The notes below the pieces were generated by a model. That model was not told the origin of the DNA. It did not search any database and saw only the letters and a program-made list of their open reading frames with translations. 36,883 bases of DNA, taken from positions 1-36,883 of the forward strand of contig JAGWGB010000013.1 of the NCBI GenBank assembly GCA_028867595.1, given 5' to 3'. Source of the stretch: Nitrososphaerota archaeon. GTDB taxonomy: Archaea > Thermoproteota > Nitrososphaeria > Nitrososphaerales > Nitrosopumilaceae. Position 1 is the first letter of the stretch. Each line of letters begins with the position of its first letter. Of this stretch, positions 8,543-16,910 are shown piece by piece. The translations under genes were made by a program, and so were the position numbers.

Positions 8543-10604
8543 GATAGAGAACTTTCTCTCGCACGTAAAAACCAAGTTAGAGTTTGGCAACGGTGTGACC
8601 GTGTTTGTAGGACCAAACGGTGCCGGCAAATCAAGCGTAATCGATGCGATAACATTTGCACTCTTTGGAGAACATATTAGAAAATCTACAAAGGGCCTGT
8701 TACGCCGTGGAAGCAGTCAAGCATATTCCAAGGTTGGATTTTCCATAGGAACAAGACAGTTTGAAGCAGTTCGCAAGATAGATGCAAAAGGGACAGTCTC
8801 TGCCCAACTGTACGAAAAGACAAATGGTGAGCTAGTTCCACTTGCAGCAGGCGAACGAAAGCAGTTTGGCGAATCAATGACAAAAGAGATAGAATCATTG
8901 ATAGGACTTGATTTTGAAAAGCTCAAGGTAGCATCAATTGTACAGCAGGGAGAACTGCAATCTATCATTGATGCCGATCCAAAAAAATTCAAAGAACTTG
9001 TCAATGCAATAATTGGAATAGACAAGCTTGACATTGCATATGAAATGATGAAAAAGACCATTGATTCTTTTAGATCTTCAGTAAGAACACGGCTTGATTA
9101 TGACGACACAAGTGTAGAAAGCCTACAAGCCAAAATAGAATCACTATCAAAAGAAATTGCATCGCTAGAACCTCAGAAGAAAAAACTTGAAGAAGAAAAG
9201 ACCATAAAAGAACAAGAATTTGTTTCACTGCAAAATGAGATAGAAAGTGAAGCACCAAAAGAACTCAAGATAAAAGACATAGAAAGCAGGAAGGATGAAC
9301 TTGTAAAATATCTCAGAAATGCAGTAACATCAATAAAAAAAGAGATTGCTGAGAAAGAACGAAGATTTTCCGAATGCTCAGCCAGTCTGCCTCTTGTAGC
9401 GACAAAGCCACAGATAGAATCAGAGAACAGGCAAGTACAGCAAGAAATGGAAAAAATACGAATAGAATCAAGAGAGGTAGGCGAAAAGATAGCCAAACTG
9501 AAAGGACAGCAGGAAATAGCAAGCAAGTTGCACCTAGTTGACGGAAAGTGTCCTGTTTGCGATTCCAAGGTTGACAGCATCAATCCTTTATTTGAGCAAG
9601 AGCACTTGCGCACAGAACTTGACATGCTAACAAAGAGGATAGAGGATATCACAAGGGAAGAAACTACAGTTCAAAACAAGAAAAAAGAGGTTGATTTGAA
9701 ATTGCAGCAAATTGTAAAAGCAGAAAGCATCATGTCCTCAAACAAGATCAAAGACAAAGAAGAACTGACAAGGCTCAAAGAAGAAATATCGGGTTTGCAG
9801 ACAAGTATAATTCAAGTTCCTTCGGAGGTTACCGCCACAGGAAACTTGATGCAGTTTGCAATAGATGAATACTCTACTAATGCAATAAGAACAATTTCTT
9901 TACTTGTAGAGGAAACAAGAGGTTTTGATGTGATAAGATTCAGAGAACTAAAATCAAAGATGGACAAGCAACGAATAACCATCAGCACTTTGAACCAAGA
10001 ACTAGGAATAATTACAGAGAGAGTAAATCACAGAAAGACAGAATCTGAAAAGATTTCAAGTGTTTTAAATGAGTTACAACATGTAAGGCAGTACGTATCA
10101 AGTCTTGAAACGATACGCAGTCAGATTTACAACAGAGATGGTCCTGTTGCCACAAGTCTTCGCTCATGGGCACTTGGAATGATATCTCAAAAGGCTTCAG
10201 AGTATCTTGCCACATTTAATGTAAAGATTCAGAGAATAGTTCTAGAAGACAAGGCAAGAGATATTGGAATCACATGCTATGCTGGAAATTCTGTTCTCGA
10301 CTTGGAATCTTTGAGCGGAGGGGAGAAAGTTAGTGTTGCACTCGCATTACGCCTTGGCATGGCACACTTGATGGGCTCGTCTCACCTTAATTTCATCATA
10401 CTTGACGAACCTACTACACATCTTGACCACGAGCGCCGAAGATCTCTTGTAAATGTCCTCTCTCAGGCATTTGAGTCCAACATCGATGCCATATCGCAGT
10501 TTATCATAATAACACATGATTCTGAAATATTTGAAAACTCTAACATTGATACAATATATGATTTCAAATCTACTGCTGAAGGAACGCAGGTTGTTCCAAT
10601 CTAG
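8526..10604 (+). CDS. rad50: Rad50 SMC-like ATPase
   Basis: Rad50 is the ATP-driven DNA-tethering partner of Mre11. The 692-residue product from the ATG at 8526 starts with MLQSVEIENFLSHVKTKLEF, the canonical Rad50 beginning; the open frame extends upstream to 8433 but that part lies inside mre11. Motifs in order are Walker A GPNGAGKSS (Lys35), Q-loop VQQGEL, a charged coiled coil, the zinc hook CPVC (Cys342 and Cys345), the returning coiled coil, signature LSGGEK (near 597) and Walker B FIILDEPTTHLD (near 621). It is shorter than many archaeal Rad50 proteins, so the coiled-coil arms are short. The stop overlaps that of the convergent HEAT gene. Confidence 0.95.
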   Translation: MLQSVEIENFLSHVKTKLEFGNGVTVFVGPNGAGKSSVIDAITFALFGEHIRKSTKGLLRRGSSQAYSKVGFSIGTRQFEAVRKIDAKGTVSAQLYEKTNGELVPLAAGERKQFGESMTKEIESLIGLDFEKLKVASIVQQGELQSIIDADPKKFKELVNAIIGIDKLDIAYEMMKKTIDSFRSSVRTRLDYDDTSVESLQAKIESLSKEIASLEPQKKKLEEEKTIKEQEFVSLQNEIESEAPKELKIKDIESRKDELVKYLRNAVTSIKKEIAEKERRFSECSASLPLVATKPQIESENRQVQQEMEKIRIESREVGEKIAKLKGQQEIASKLHLVDGKCPVCDSKVDSINPLFEQEHLRTELDMLTKRIEDITREETTVQNKKKEVDLKLQQIVKAESIMSSNKIKDKEELTRLKEEISGLQTSIIQVPSEVTATGNLMQFAIDEYSTNAIRTISLLVEETRGFDVIRFRELKSKMDKQRITISTLNQELGIITERVNHRKTESEKISSVLNELQHVRQYVSSLETIRSQIYNRDGPVATSLRSWALGMISQKASEYLATFNVKIQRIVLEDKARDIGITCYAGNSVLDLESLSGGEKVSVALALRLGMAHLMGSSHLNFIILDEPTTHLDHERRRSLVNVLSQAFESNIDAISQFIIITHDSEIFENSNIDTIYDFKSTAEGTQVVPI

Positions 10605-11095
10605 CCGCCGGTTAATTTTGCAAATTTTTCATTCTTGCAAAGTTTTTCCATGAACTTTAGGTTCGATAATGCTACAACAGCAGAATCTCTTACTTGTTCG
10701 CTTGAATCCAATAATGCTTTTTGAAGAGTTTCTCGCGCCTCCTGTGAGCCAATAACGCCAAGAGCAACGGCTGCTTCATGTCGAACAAAGAGGCTTTCGT
10801 CATTGCGTGTCGCATCCTCTAGCGGTGGGATTCCACTTCGAAGGCACATCTGTCCAAGTGAAAAGGCGGCTTCATGTCTTACCAACTCGTTAGTATCATT
10901 TTTTAAAATCCTTGAAATGTGTGGGACCACATCTTCTCCTCCCATATCTACAAGTATACAAACTGCCCTGCATCGTATCACAAAATCTTCATTGGCGAGC
11001 AGCTGGACAAAGTAATCCTTATCGTGCTTCTCGTATCTTTCTTCCATTTCAGATAGCAGATCAAGACGGCTTTTAGGAATAAGTTCCATGCACAC
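10601..11095 (-). CDS. HEAT-repeat protein (PBS-lyase-like repeats)
   Basis: This 164-residue protein consists of about four helical repeats of roughly 31 residues. Repeat signatures are VIRCRAVCILVDMG, LVRHEAAFSLGQM, FVRHEAAVALGVIG and QVRDSAVVALSNL. HEAT repeats of this kind are protein-interaction scaffolds, so no catalytic role can be read. It is convergent with rad50, sharing a CTAG at 10601-10604, and divergent from the gene at 11130 with only 34 bases between. No signal peptide is visible, so it is probably cytoplasmic. The link to DNA repair is positional only. Confidence 0.85.
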   Translation of the reverse strand: MCMELIPKSRLDLLSEMEERYEKHDKDYFVQLLANEDFVIRCRAVCILVDMGGEDVVPHISRILKNDTNELVRHEAAFSLGQMCLRSGIPPLEDATRNDESLFVRHEAAVALGVIGSQEARETLQKALLDSSEQVRDSAVVALSNLKFMEKLCKNEKFAKLTGG

Positions 11096-11129
11096 AATTT
11101 TATAATCGCATATTTATTCCAATGACTAG
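11096..11129. promoter_or_regulatory. Compact divergent promoter region
   Basis: Only 34 bases separate the divergent start codons at 11095 (minus) and 11130 (plus). TTTTATAATC at about 11099-11108 suits the plus-strand gene (about 26 bases upstream). ATATTTATTCC at about 11111-11121 could serve as the minus-strand TATA. The two promoters must overlap, so the genes may compete for or share initiation factors. Confidence 0.4.
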
Positions 11130-11588
11130 ATGACCAGGTTACGATATTGGAAATTAACTGTGGATGATCTCAGAAAGGCGCAGTACGATCCAAAAAAAGT
11201 TCTGATCTGGGAGATAAAGTGTAGCAAAGATGATCAAGGCACACACTTTGGAGTCTTTTGTTATAGAAACGGCACTCCATGGGATTATGCTTCAATTCAT
11301 GGAATTGTGTTTTACCATAACATGATAACAGCAGACGAGGTTGGTAAAATTACAAAATTCCTCAAAGACAAGTTTGGTGGAGAGCCAGCAGAAAAAGGAA
11401 GTCGAATATTCTTGAAAAACTCGCGTGAGATATACCAACCAGGTGAGATAGCAGACTTGGCAGTGCAGCTAGGTGATACATTTGAGGCAAGTACAGAGCT
11501 TACAGTAGAACTTGAAAACTTTACAGCTCCTGAACAGGAGCAAAGCAACCTGCCCTCAAGCAAGATCCTACCAATACCCGGCAAGTAG
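11130..11588 (+). CDS. Conserved hypothetical protein upstream of tatC
   Basis: I do not recognise the family of this 152-residue protein. It is soluble by composition, with an N-terminal mixed alpha/beta part (YWKLTVDDLRKAQYDPKKVL, WEIKCSKDDQGTHFGVFCYR) and a C-terminal half with a beta-rich EIADLAVQLGDTFEAS segment and a Pro/Ser tail. No transmembrane segment, signal peptide or metal motif is apparent. It lies 37 bases upstream of tatC on the same strand and may be co-transcribed with it. Codon use looks like that of its neighbours. Confidence 0.75.
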   Translation: MTRLRYWKLTVDDLRKAQYDPKKVLIWEIKCSKDDQGTHFGVFCYRNGTPWDYASIHGIVFYHNMITADEVGKITKFLKDKFGGEPAEKGSRIFLKNSREIYQPGEIADLAVQLGDTFEASTELTVELENFTAPEQEQSNLPSSKILPIPGK

Positions 11589-11625
11589 ATAAATAGGGTT
11601 TCGACGAATTCACAGATCTCTAGAT

Positions 11626-12417
11626 ATGTCAATGACAATCATGGGTCATCTTGAGGAGCTAAGAAAGCGACTCTTCAGGATGGTAATTGCTGTTGGAATA
11701 ATCACTTTTGTTATTTTAGGATTTCATCTGACATCATTTGTTTACAATGGGATACATCTGTACTATCCAACATTTAGTCCATTTGACAACATGGCGGCTC
11801 AGCTAACCAACTCCATGAAACACCATCTACTTCCTCCATATGTTCAACTGATTCAGACAGCACCAGGTCAGGCATTTTTTGCCCAGTTTTATGTAGCAGT
11901 TTTGGTTGGCATTGCAGTAGGCATGCCTGTTATTGTAAGAGAGTTCATGGGGTTTCTTGCACCAGCACTTGACAGAAAAGAGATTCGAATAATAAAATCA
12001 ATGACGCTTCCTGCAGTCGGTCTTTTTGTGGCAGGATGCATCTTTTCTTATGTAGTTGTAACACCATACATCTTGACATTTCTATACAAGTATGGCCAGT
12101 CTGCAGGACTACTTACATTTCTTAACATTGTAGACTTTATTACATTTGTATTGCAGTTCATGCTGGCTTTTGGAATATCATTCCAATTACCACTCATCAT
12201 GTATGCAGTTACTGCATCAGGAATGGTTGATGAAAAGTTTTGGCGACGCAACATAAAGTGGGCAGTAATTGGAATTGTCATCTTGGGAGCTGCAATAACA
12301 CCAGACGGCAGTGGAGTTACAATGTGGTTTGTCGCAGGACCTCTCATAGGCCTGTATCTCATAGGCATGTTTCTCTCAGAGAGACGGGCCAAACAGATTG
12401 GAACACTTAAATCTTAA
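11626..12417 (+). CDS. tatC: Sec-independent protein translocase TatC
   Basis: TatC is the polytopic receptor of the twin-arginine translocase, which exports folded proteins. The 263-residue protein starts with the cytoplasmic motif MGHLEELRKRL, then has about six hydrophobic segments, with the conserved VREFMGFLAPAL between the second and third and FQLPLIM before the fifth. Length and order match the family. The start could be Met1 or Met6 of this frame; both precede the motif. It is followed 21 bases later by tatA, giving a minimal TatC-TatA system. Confidence 0.95.
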   Translation: MSMTIMGHLEELRKRLFRMVIAVGIITFVILGFHLTSFVYNGIHLYYPTFSPFDNMAAQLTNSMKHHLLPPYVQLIQTAPGQAFFAQFYVAVLVGIAVGMPVIVREFMGFLAPALDRKEIRIIKSMTLPAVGLFVAGCIFSYVVVTPYILTFLYKYGQSAGLLTFLNIVDFITFVLQFMLAFGISFQLPLIMYAVTASGMVDEKFWRRNIKWAVIGIVILGAAITPDGSGVTMWFVAGPLIGLYLIGMFLSERRAKQIGTLKS

Positions 12418-12438
12418 TCCGCCCTACTAAGAGCATTC

Positions 12439-12615
12439 ATGGCATATGAAAATGTAATAATTGCTGTAGTGATTATCGGCGTACTGATTTTCGGAGCAAA
12501 GAAGATTCCCGAATTAGCTCGAACATTTGGAAAAGCCAAAGGCGAATATGAGAAAGGCAGAATAGAAGCAGAAAAAGAGCTAAAAGAATTCAAAGACAAA
12601 GAAGAACTCAAGTAA
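12439..12615 (+). CDS. tatA: Twin-arginine translocase subunit TatA
   Basis: This 58-residue gene is short but clear. Its single N-terminal membrane helix (IIAVVIIGVLIFGAKKIPEL) ends in the family hallmark F-G-x-K-K-x-P-E-L. The amphipathic helix ARTFGKAKGEYEKG and a charged tail rich in Glu and Lys follow. TatA polymerises around TatC to let folded Tat substrates cross the membrane. It lies directly downstream of tatC on the same strand and probably shares its transcript. TatB is not expected in archaea. Confidence 0.92.
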   Translation: MAYENVIIAVVIIGVLIFGAKKIPELARTFGKAKGEYEKGRIEAEKELKEFKDKEELK

Positions 12616-12651
12616 CGAACCCTTTTTTACCCATCCAAAAATAGATTTTGC

Positions 12652-13743
12652 ATGATCAAAAGATCAGAGATTCAAAAAATAGTAAGAGAATATTCTGATC
12701 TTTCCATAGGAACTCTTGGAAGCCATTCTGCCCTTGAGATAATGGATGGTGCAAAGGATGAAAACTTTAGGACATCTGTAATATGTCAAAGAGGCAGAGA
12801 AGTACCGTATAAGAGATTTTCAAGGATTGCAGATGAGATAATCATAGTAAACAAGTTCAAAGACATGCTTTCTCCCAAGATGCAATCAAGGCTTAGGGCA
12901 GAAAACACAGTCATAGTTCCACACAGGGCTCTTACTGCATATCTTGGATATGATGCAGTTGAAAATAGGTTCAAGGTACCGCTTTTTGGAAATCGCGCTC
13001 TCTTTCAAGCTGAAGAGCGCTCACACAAGAAGAATCAATACTATTTGCTGCAAAAAGCCAAGATAAGACTTCCTCGTCTGTTCAAAAATCCAAAAGACAT
13101 AGACAGGCCAGTCATAGTTAAGGTGCAAGAAAAATCTCGCAAGTTGGAAAGAGCATTTTTCATTGCCACTTCGTACGCCGACTATAAAGACAAGACAGAG
13201 AAGAAGATAAGGCAAGGCCTAATCTCAAGGGACGCACTAAAGATTGCAAGTATTGAAGAATTTGTTGTTGGGACGTATTTTAATTTCAATTATTTTCATA
13301 CTCCAATATCAGACGAAGTAGATTTTCTTGGAATTGAAAGAAGACTGCAAACAAATGTACACGACTTTGTCTCATTGCCTGCAAAGCAACAACTTGAGAC
13401 AAACATCGAACTACAAAACATCGAAGTTGGGCACACACCTGCAAGCATACGCGAATCCTTGCTTGAGAAAGTCATAGATATCGGAGACAGGTTTGTGGCA
13501 GCAGTAAGAAGAGAATATGCGCCAGGAATCATAGGGCCGTTCTCGCTTCAAAGCGTCATTACAAGAGACCTTGAGATAGTAGTCTATGACGTATCACTCA
13601 GAGTACCAGGCAATCCAATCCTTGCTACTACTAGTCCGTATACAAAGTACAAGTACGGCACAACCTTCGGAGTTGGTAGAAGAATAGCTATGGAATTAAG
13701 AAGAGCTCAGCAAGAAGGAAAGATTGAACAAATAGTTACCTAG
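12652..13743 (+). CDS. purP: PurP: formate-dependent FAICAR synthetase
   Basis: PurP is the archaeal ATP-grasp enzyme that makes FAICAR from AICAR, formate and ATP in purine biosynthesis, replacing the transformylase domain of PurH. The 363-residue length is typical. Family signatures are the N-terminal IGTLGSHSALEIMDGAKDE (AICAR site), the ATP-grasp strand RPVIVKVQEKSRKLERAFF, and the C-terminal GPFSLQSVITRDLEIVVYD and PGNPI stretches ending in FGVGRRIAMELR. Paralogues exist in some archaea, so substrate identity is inferred. Its stop codon overlaps that of the convergent DUF151 gene at 13740-13743. Confidence 0.9.
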   Translation: MIKRSEIQKIVREYSDLSIGTLGSHSALEIMDGAKDENFRTSVICQRGREVPYKRFSRIADEIIIVNKFKDMLSPKMQSRLRAENTVIVPHRALTAYLGYDAVENRFKVPLFGNRALFQAEERSHKKNQYYLLQKAKIRLPRLFKNPKDIDRPVIVKVQEKSRKLERAFFIATSYADYKDKTEKKIRQGLISRDALKIASIEEFVVGTYFNFNYFHTPISDEVDFLGIERRLQTNVHDFVSLPAKQQLETNIELQNIEVGHTPASIRESLLEKVIDIGDRFVAAVRREYAPGIIGPFSLQSVITRDLEIVVYDVSLRVPGNPILATTSPYTKYKYGTTFGVGRRIAMELRRAQQEGKIEQIVT

Positions 13744-14165
13744 GCTTCCATTTTTTCTTTCAAGAGATTTTTTCTAACCAGTATCGGTACATTGTAAAAC
13801 GTTGCAAGTGCAATTGCATCTGATGCCCTATAGTTACGCATCACAACATCATGTTTTCCTGTAAAGTAGAGATTTGCCCTAAGCACACTTCCACTTTCAT
13901 ACACTTTAATTCTAACAAGAACAAGTTCGTTTATCTCAGAGAGTTCCTCGATCATGTTGTATATTGTGGGTATTACTCCCCTTTCCCCCTCGACAAAATT
14001 TGTGATATGCCTTGCGACCTCGCCTGAAAAAGCACGCATGTGAAATTCCTTGTCATCACTAGATCTTAGAATTACAAGTCCTTCTACGCCGTACGGGTCG
14101 ACAAACCCTACATGAGTTATTTTGGTTTCTACATAATCAGAGTCTTGTGGTTCGTCTATCTTCAC
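13740..14165 (-). CDS. Bifunctional nuclease-domain protein (DUF151/BFN)
   Basis: The 141-residue protein matches the BFN (DUF151) fold: an N-terminal beta-rich part (THVGFVDPYGVEGLVILRSSDD), a central helix YNMIEELSEI and the C-terminal hallmark RASDAIALATFYNVPILVRK. Plant and bacterial members have been reported to have nuclease activity, but the biochemical role in archaea is unsettled. It is convergent with purP, with a CTAG overlap. No signal peptide is present. Confidence 0.85.
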   Translation of the reverse strand: MKIDEPQDSDYVETKITHVGFVDPYGVEGLVILRSSDDKEFHMRAFSGEVARHITNFVEGERGVIPTIYNMIEELSEINELVLVRIKVYESGSVLRANLYFTGKHDVVMRNYRASDAIALATFYNVPILVRKNLLKEKMEA

Positions 14166-14233
14166 GACAAGTCTCTATCACACACCATCTCAGATAAATA
14201 CTTTGAAAAACAGAGATAGGATTTAATGTTGCC

Positions 14234-15094
14234 GTGCATCGTTTTTATTCGTTGGAAAAACCTAGCACAGTGCACCGTTCACATAGGGCACTTGTCATTG
14301 TAGGATTTTTGGCCATCGCAGTATCTTTTCTTGCATATGCAAAAAATAATGAGATCACAGTAACTCCTGGAGCCATGCCAGCCCTCCAAAACCTAGCATA
14401 TGCAACTTATTTCATATTGTTTGCCTCGTTTGGCGCCATTGGGTGGGGTCTGTACAAGTTTTACAAGTCAAAGACAGAGACGCCAGATTCATCAATTGCT
14501 TCAATCATTTCAAATTCTTTGAACAATAAAAGAGCAAAACGCATTCTAGTCATAAGTGCAATAGGATATGGAATATTTTTTGGACTGACATCAGGAGTTA
14601 TTCTTTACAAACCAGACGTTAATGCAACAGATTATGGTTTTCCAACCCCGCCTCACATTGAACTCTCCCCTTGCTGTGACTTGCCTGGATACATGCCAAT
14701 GATATTTGCCTTTTTCACAGAACATGTAGGGCTGCAGATTGTTCCACTAAATTTGGTTCTTCTTGTAGTTGTATCTTTTCTAGTTGGGCTTAATTTCGCC
14801 CTTTCTGCAACTACATTTACTGTAGCAAAGAACGCAGGAAAGTTTGGTACATTTGGTGCGGTAACAGGACTCTTTGTAGGATGTCCGACATGTGCAGGCA
14901 CTGCCTTTACAATGCTTTTTGGTCTAGGAGCAAGCGCAACTGGTTTCACACTATTTTTGACAAGCTATGAGGCACAGCTCCAAACAATATTCATTGCAAT
15001 CTCCATACCAATCCTACTTGCTACACCATACATCATGGCAAGAAAGATAAGAAAGGAGCAAAATGGAAGTTGTGCATTAGAGCCTAAACAGTAG
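14234..15094 (+). CDS. Polytopic membrane protein with GCPTCAG motif
   Basis: A 286-residue membrane protein with about six hydrophobic segments: two near the N terminus (VIVGFLAIAVSFLAY; ATYFILFASFGAIGWGLY), one at IGYGIFFGLTSGVILY, one at VPLNLVLLVVVSFLVGLN, one at FGAVTGLFVGCPTCAGTAF and one at FIAISIPILLATPYIM. A Cys-Cys pair (SPCCDLPGY) lies in the loop before the fourth, and a Cys-Pro-Thr-Cys motif lies inside the fifth. This suggests a metal- or disulfide-active site at the membrane, but the family is not recognised. The frame opens with GTG; the nearby ATG at 14226 is in another frame. Its 3' end overlaps the convergent gene by 11 bases. Confidence 0.8.
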   Translation: MHRFYSLEKPSTVHRSHRALVIVGFLAIAVSFLAYAKNNEITVTPGAMPALQNLAYATYFILFASFGAIGWGLYKFYKSKTETPDSSIASIISNSLNNKRAKRILVISAIGYGIFFGLTSGVILYKPDVNATDYGFPTPPHIELSPCCDLPGYMPMIFAFFTEHVGLQIVPLNLVLLVVVSFLVGLNFALSATTFTVAKNAGKFGTFGAVTGLFVGCPTCAGTAFTMLFGLGASATGFTLFLTSYEAQLQTIFIAISIPILLATPYIMARKIRKEQNGSCALEPKQ

Positions 15095-15362
15095 ATTTTG
15101 TGACCTGAGGAGTCTTCCAGTCTCCAATGTTGTAACCGCTCTGTCTGAGATACTTGAGAGTTAGTTTGTAGACAAGCTCATCGTGATCAGAGACTTGGAG
15201 AATCTCGTTCCATGAAACAACTCCAGCCTGATCTATTTTCTTGGCAAGATCAGAAGAAAGAGTTTCAGCGATTTTTCTGCACTGGTCAAATGTTTTGCCA
15301 TTCTTGTATGCTCTTGTTCTTGTATCACAAGCATCCATGACGTATTGGTTTTCTATCCCCAA
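15084..15362 (-). CDS. Conserved hypothetical protein, 92 aa
   Basis: I do not recognise this small, mainly helical, probably cytoplasmic protein. It has two Cys residues in its N-terminal third (MDACDTRTRAY and FDQCRKIAETL) and a C-terminal YKLTLKYLRQSGYNIGDW segment. It is convergent with the membrane protein before it and divergent from the methyltransferase after it, where 64 bases hold both promoters. Absence of stops and sensible composition favour a real gene. Confidence 0.7.
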   Translation of the reverse strand: MGIENQYVMDACDTRTRAYKNGKTFDQCRKIAETLSSDLAKKIDQAGVVSWNEILQVSDHDELVYKLTLKYLRQSGYNIGDWKTPQVTKSTV

Positions 15363-15426
15363 ATAAAAAGATCAACTTCATTAATTTATGGAAGAGTTTT
15401 AAACTGAACTTGACAATAGTTTGTAG

Positions 15427-16326
15427 ATGCCACAAAACCAAAAAATGGCAAGCATAAACCCAATAGATGTTCTTCTGTGGACTTTTCGCCGAGATGAAAC
15501 TGATGTCATAAATCTCTACAACTCGCTTGCTTCGCTGATGCAGATTTCTACTGGAAGCAACATGCTAAATTTTGGATACTGGGACAAAAACACAGCAAAT
15601 CCAGTGGAAGCACAGACTGCGCTATGTAAAATGATTGCAGACATGGCAGAATTGAAAACTGCCAAAACTGTTTTAGATGTTGGAAGCGGGTTTTCAGAGC
15701 CAGCAACTATTTGGAAGACAAGATTTCCTCATATCGAAATTTCTTGCCTTAATGTAAACCAGACACAGCTTGGCTTTGCCTCAAAAATTCTTAAAAACAT
15801 CCAATCCCCAGCCGAGTCCGACTTTTCACAAATAATACATCTAGTAAATTCCACTGCTACAAAGCTACCTTTTGCAGACAAATCCATGGACAGAGTGATT
15901 GCTTTAGAATCATCACAACACTTCAAGCCATTTTCAGGATTTGTATCAGAAAGCAAACGAGTTCTAAAAGACAATGGTATTCTCGTACTTGCCATACCTG
16001 TAATGTCACATACTAAGTCAGAATTGTTCAAGCTCGGCATACTGTCATTTACTTGGTCGTCTGAGCACTATCATCTTGAGGGACTCAAAGAAAACATAGA
16101 GAGTTCAGGTCTAAAGATAATCTCAACAGATCTAATAGGCCCAAAAGTTTACGAGCCGCTTGCAGATTATTACATAAAAAACAGGGAATCGTTGAGACCA
16201 AAGATATTACAACAATACCCATCATACATAGAGAAGATCCTAGCCAAATCATTATTGAAGATGAAGCAGGTATCTGAAAACGGAATCATCGATTATGCAC
16301 TTTTAAAGTGTGTCGTAGAAATATGA
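15427..16326 (+). CDS. Class I SAM-dependent methyltransferase
   Basis: The 299-residue protein has the methyltransferase core: motif I TVLDVGSGFSEP (residues 81-92), an acidic motif II region around IEISCLNVNQTQL, a motif near LPFADKSMDRVIALESSQHF and the post-core ESKRVLKDNGILVLAIPVM. The stretch MLNFGYWD before motif I is shared with small-molecule methyltransferases such as those for tocopherol or glycine/sarcosine, so a small-molecule acceptor is more likely than DNA, RNA or protein. The acceptor cannot be named. A structured element follows it, between it and the convergent cupredoxin gene. Confidence 0.88.
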   Translation: MPQNQKMASINPIDVLLWTFRRDETDVINLYNSLASLMQISTGSNMLNFGYWDKNTANPVEAQTALCKMIADMAELKTAKTVLDVGSGFSEPATIWKTRFPHIEISCLNVNQTQLGFASKILKNIQSPAESDFSQIIHLVNSTATKLPFADKSMDRVIALESSQHFKPFSGFVSESKRVLKDNGILVLAIPVMSHTKSELFKLGILSFTWSSEHYHLEGLKENIESSGLKIISTDLIGPKVYEPLADYYIKNRESLRPKILQQYPSYIEKILAKSLLKMKQVSENGIIDYALLKCVVEI

Positions 16327-16361
16327 ACAAAGGCTTATGTTGTAGCATGTTCCTTAAGCCA

Positions 16362-16428
16362 TTGTAATACCAGTTACCTGGTTACCCACTGCGTAGCGTA
16401 ATTTCTACGCAGGTGCCATTTATTACAA
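16362..16428. other. Three-way-junction-like structure between convergent genes
   Basis: Outer arms TTGTAATA (16362-16369) and TATTACAA (16421-16428) are perfect complements. They enclose hairpin CCAG-TTAC-CTGG (16370-16381) and hairpin CTGCGTAG (16389-16396) / CTACGCAG (16405-16412) with an 8-base loop. The element lies in the 109-base gap between two convergent genes. A bidirectional transcription end or processing site is the simplest reading. A tiny inverted-repeat element is another possibility. Confidence 0.5.
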
Positions 16429-16435
16429 ATTTTGC

Positions 16436-16900
16436 CTAGGAAGTTAGTGCGCCGTGCACTATGTCTATCTCGCCTTTCATCCAAGGGTGAACCTTGCAAT
16501 AATATGGAATTTTGGCTTCTTGTGTAAATACAAATTGGTATGTTTTATCAGGCAGTATTGCGTCCGAACCAAAATCTCCACTGTACGAATCTTTGTATGC
16601 TGTAACCGGTGTTACATAATGTGCAGCCTGGTCCTGATTTGTCCATACCACTACATTATCAACACCGAGTTGGACTTCTTGTTTTTTTGGGACAAAATTT
16701 TGTTGTTGGTCTTGGTTGACTGAACCCGCAATAATTGAAATCTTTGTGGTTTGACCAGGGTTTAGAACTTTTTCAGGTATGATTGGTTTTGCATTATATT
16801 CTGGAATGTAATATAGTTGATAGTAACCAATACCTATTGCGGCTCCAACTATTACCGCTATCAATCCTATCCCATACGCATGACTGACACTGACACTCAA
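16436..16900 (-). CDS. Membrane-anchored plastocyanin-like cupredoxin
   Basis: The 154-residue blue-copper protein has an N-terminal membrane anchor (about residues 10-30) and an extracellular cupredoxin domain. Candidate type-1 copper ligands are His94 (DQAAHYVTP), Cys135, His138 and Met141 in YYCKVHPWMKG, the C-x2-H-x2-M arrangement. Ammonia-oxidizing archaea use many such proteins for electron transfer instead of cytochromes c. It starts only 10 bases after the stop of the upstream secreted-protein gene on the same strand, so the two are probably one transcript. Confidence 0.92.
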   Translation of the reverse strand: MSVSVSHAYGIGLIAVIVGAAIGIGYYQLYYIPEYNAKPIIPEKVLNPGQTTKISIIAGSVNQDQQQNFVPKKQEVQLGVDNVVVWTNQDQAAHYVTPVTAYKDSYSGDFGSDAILPDKTYQFVFTQEAKIPYYCKVHPWMKGEIDIVHGALTS

Positions 16901-16910
16901 AATCGTAAAC

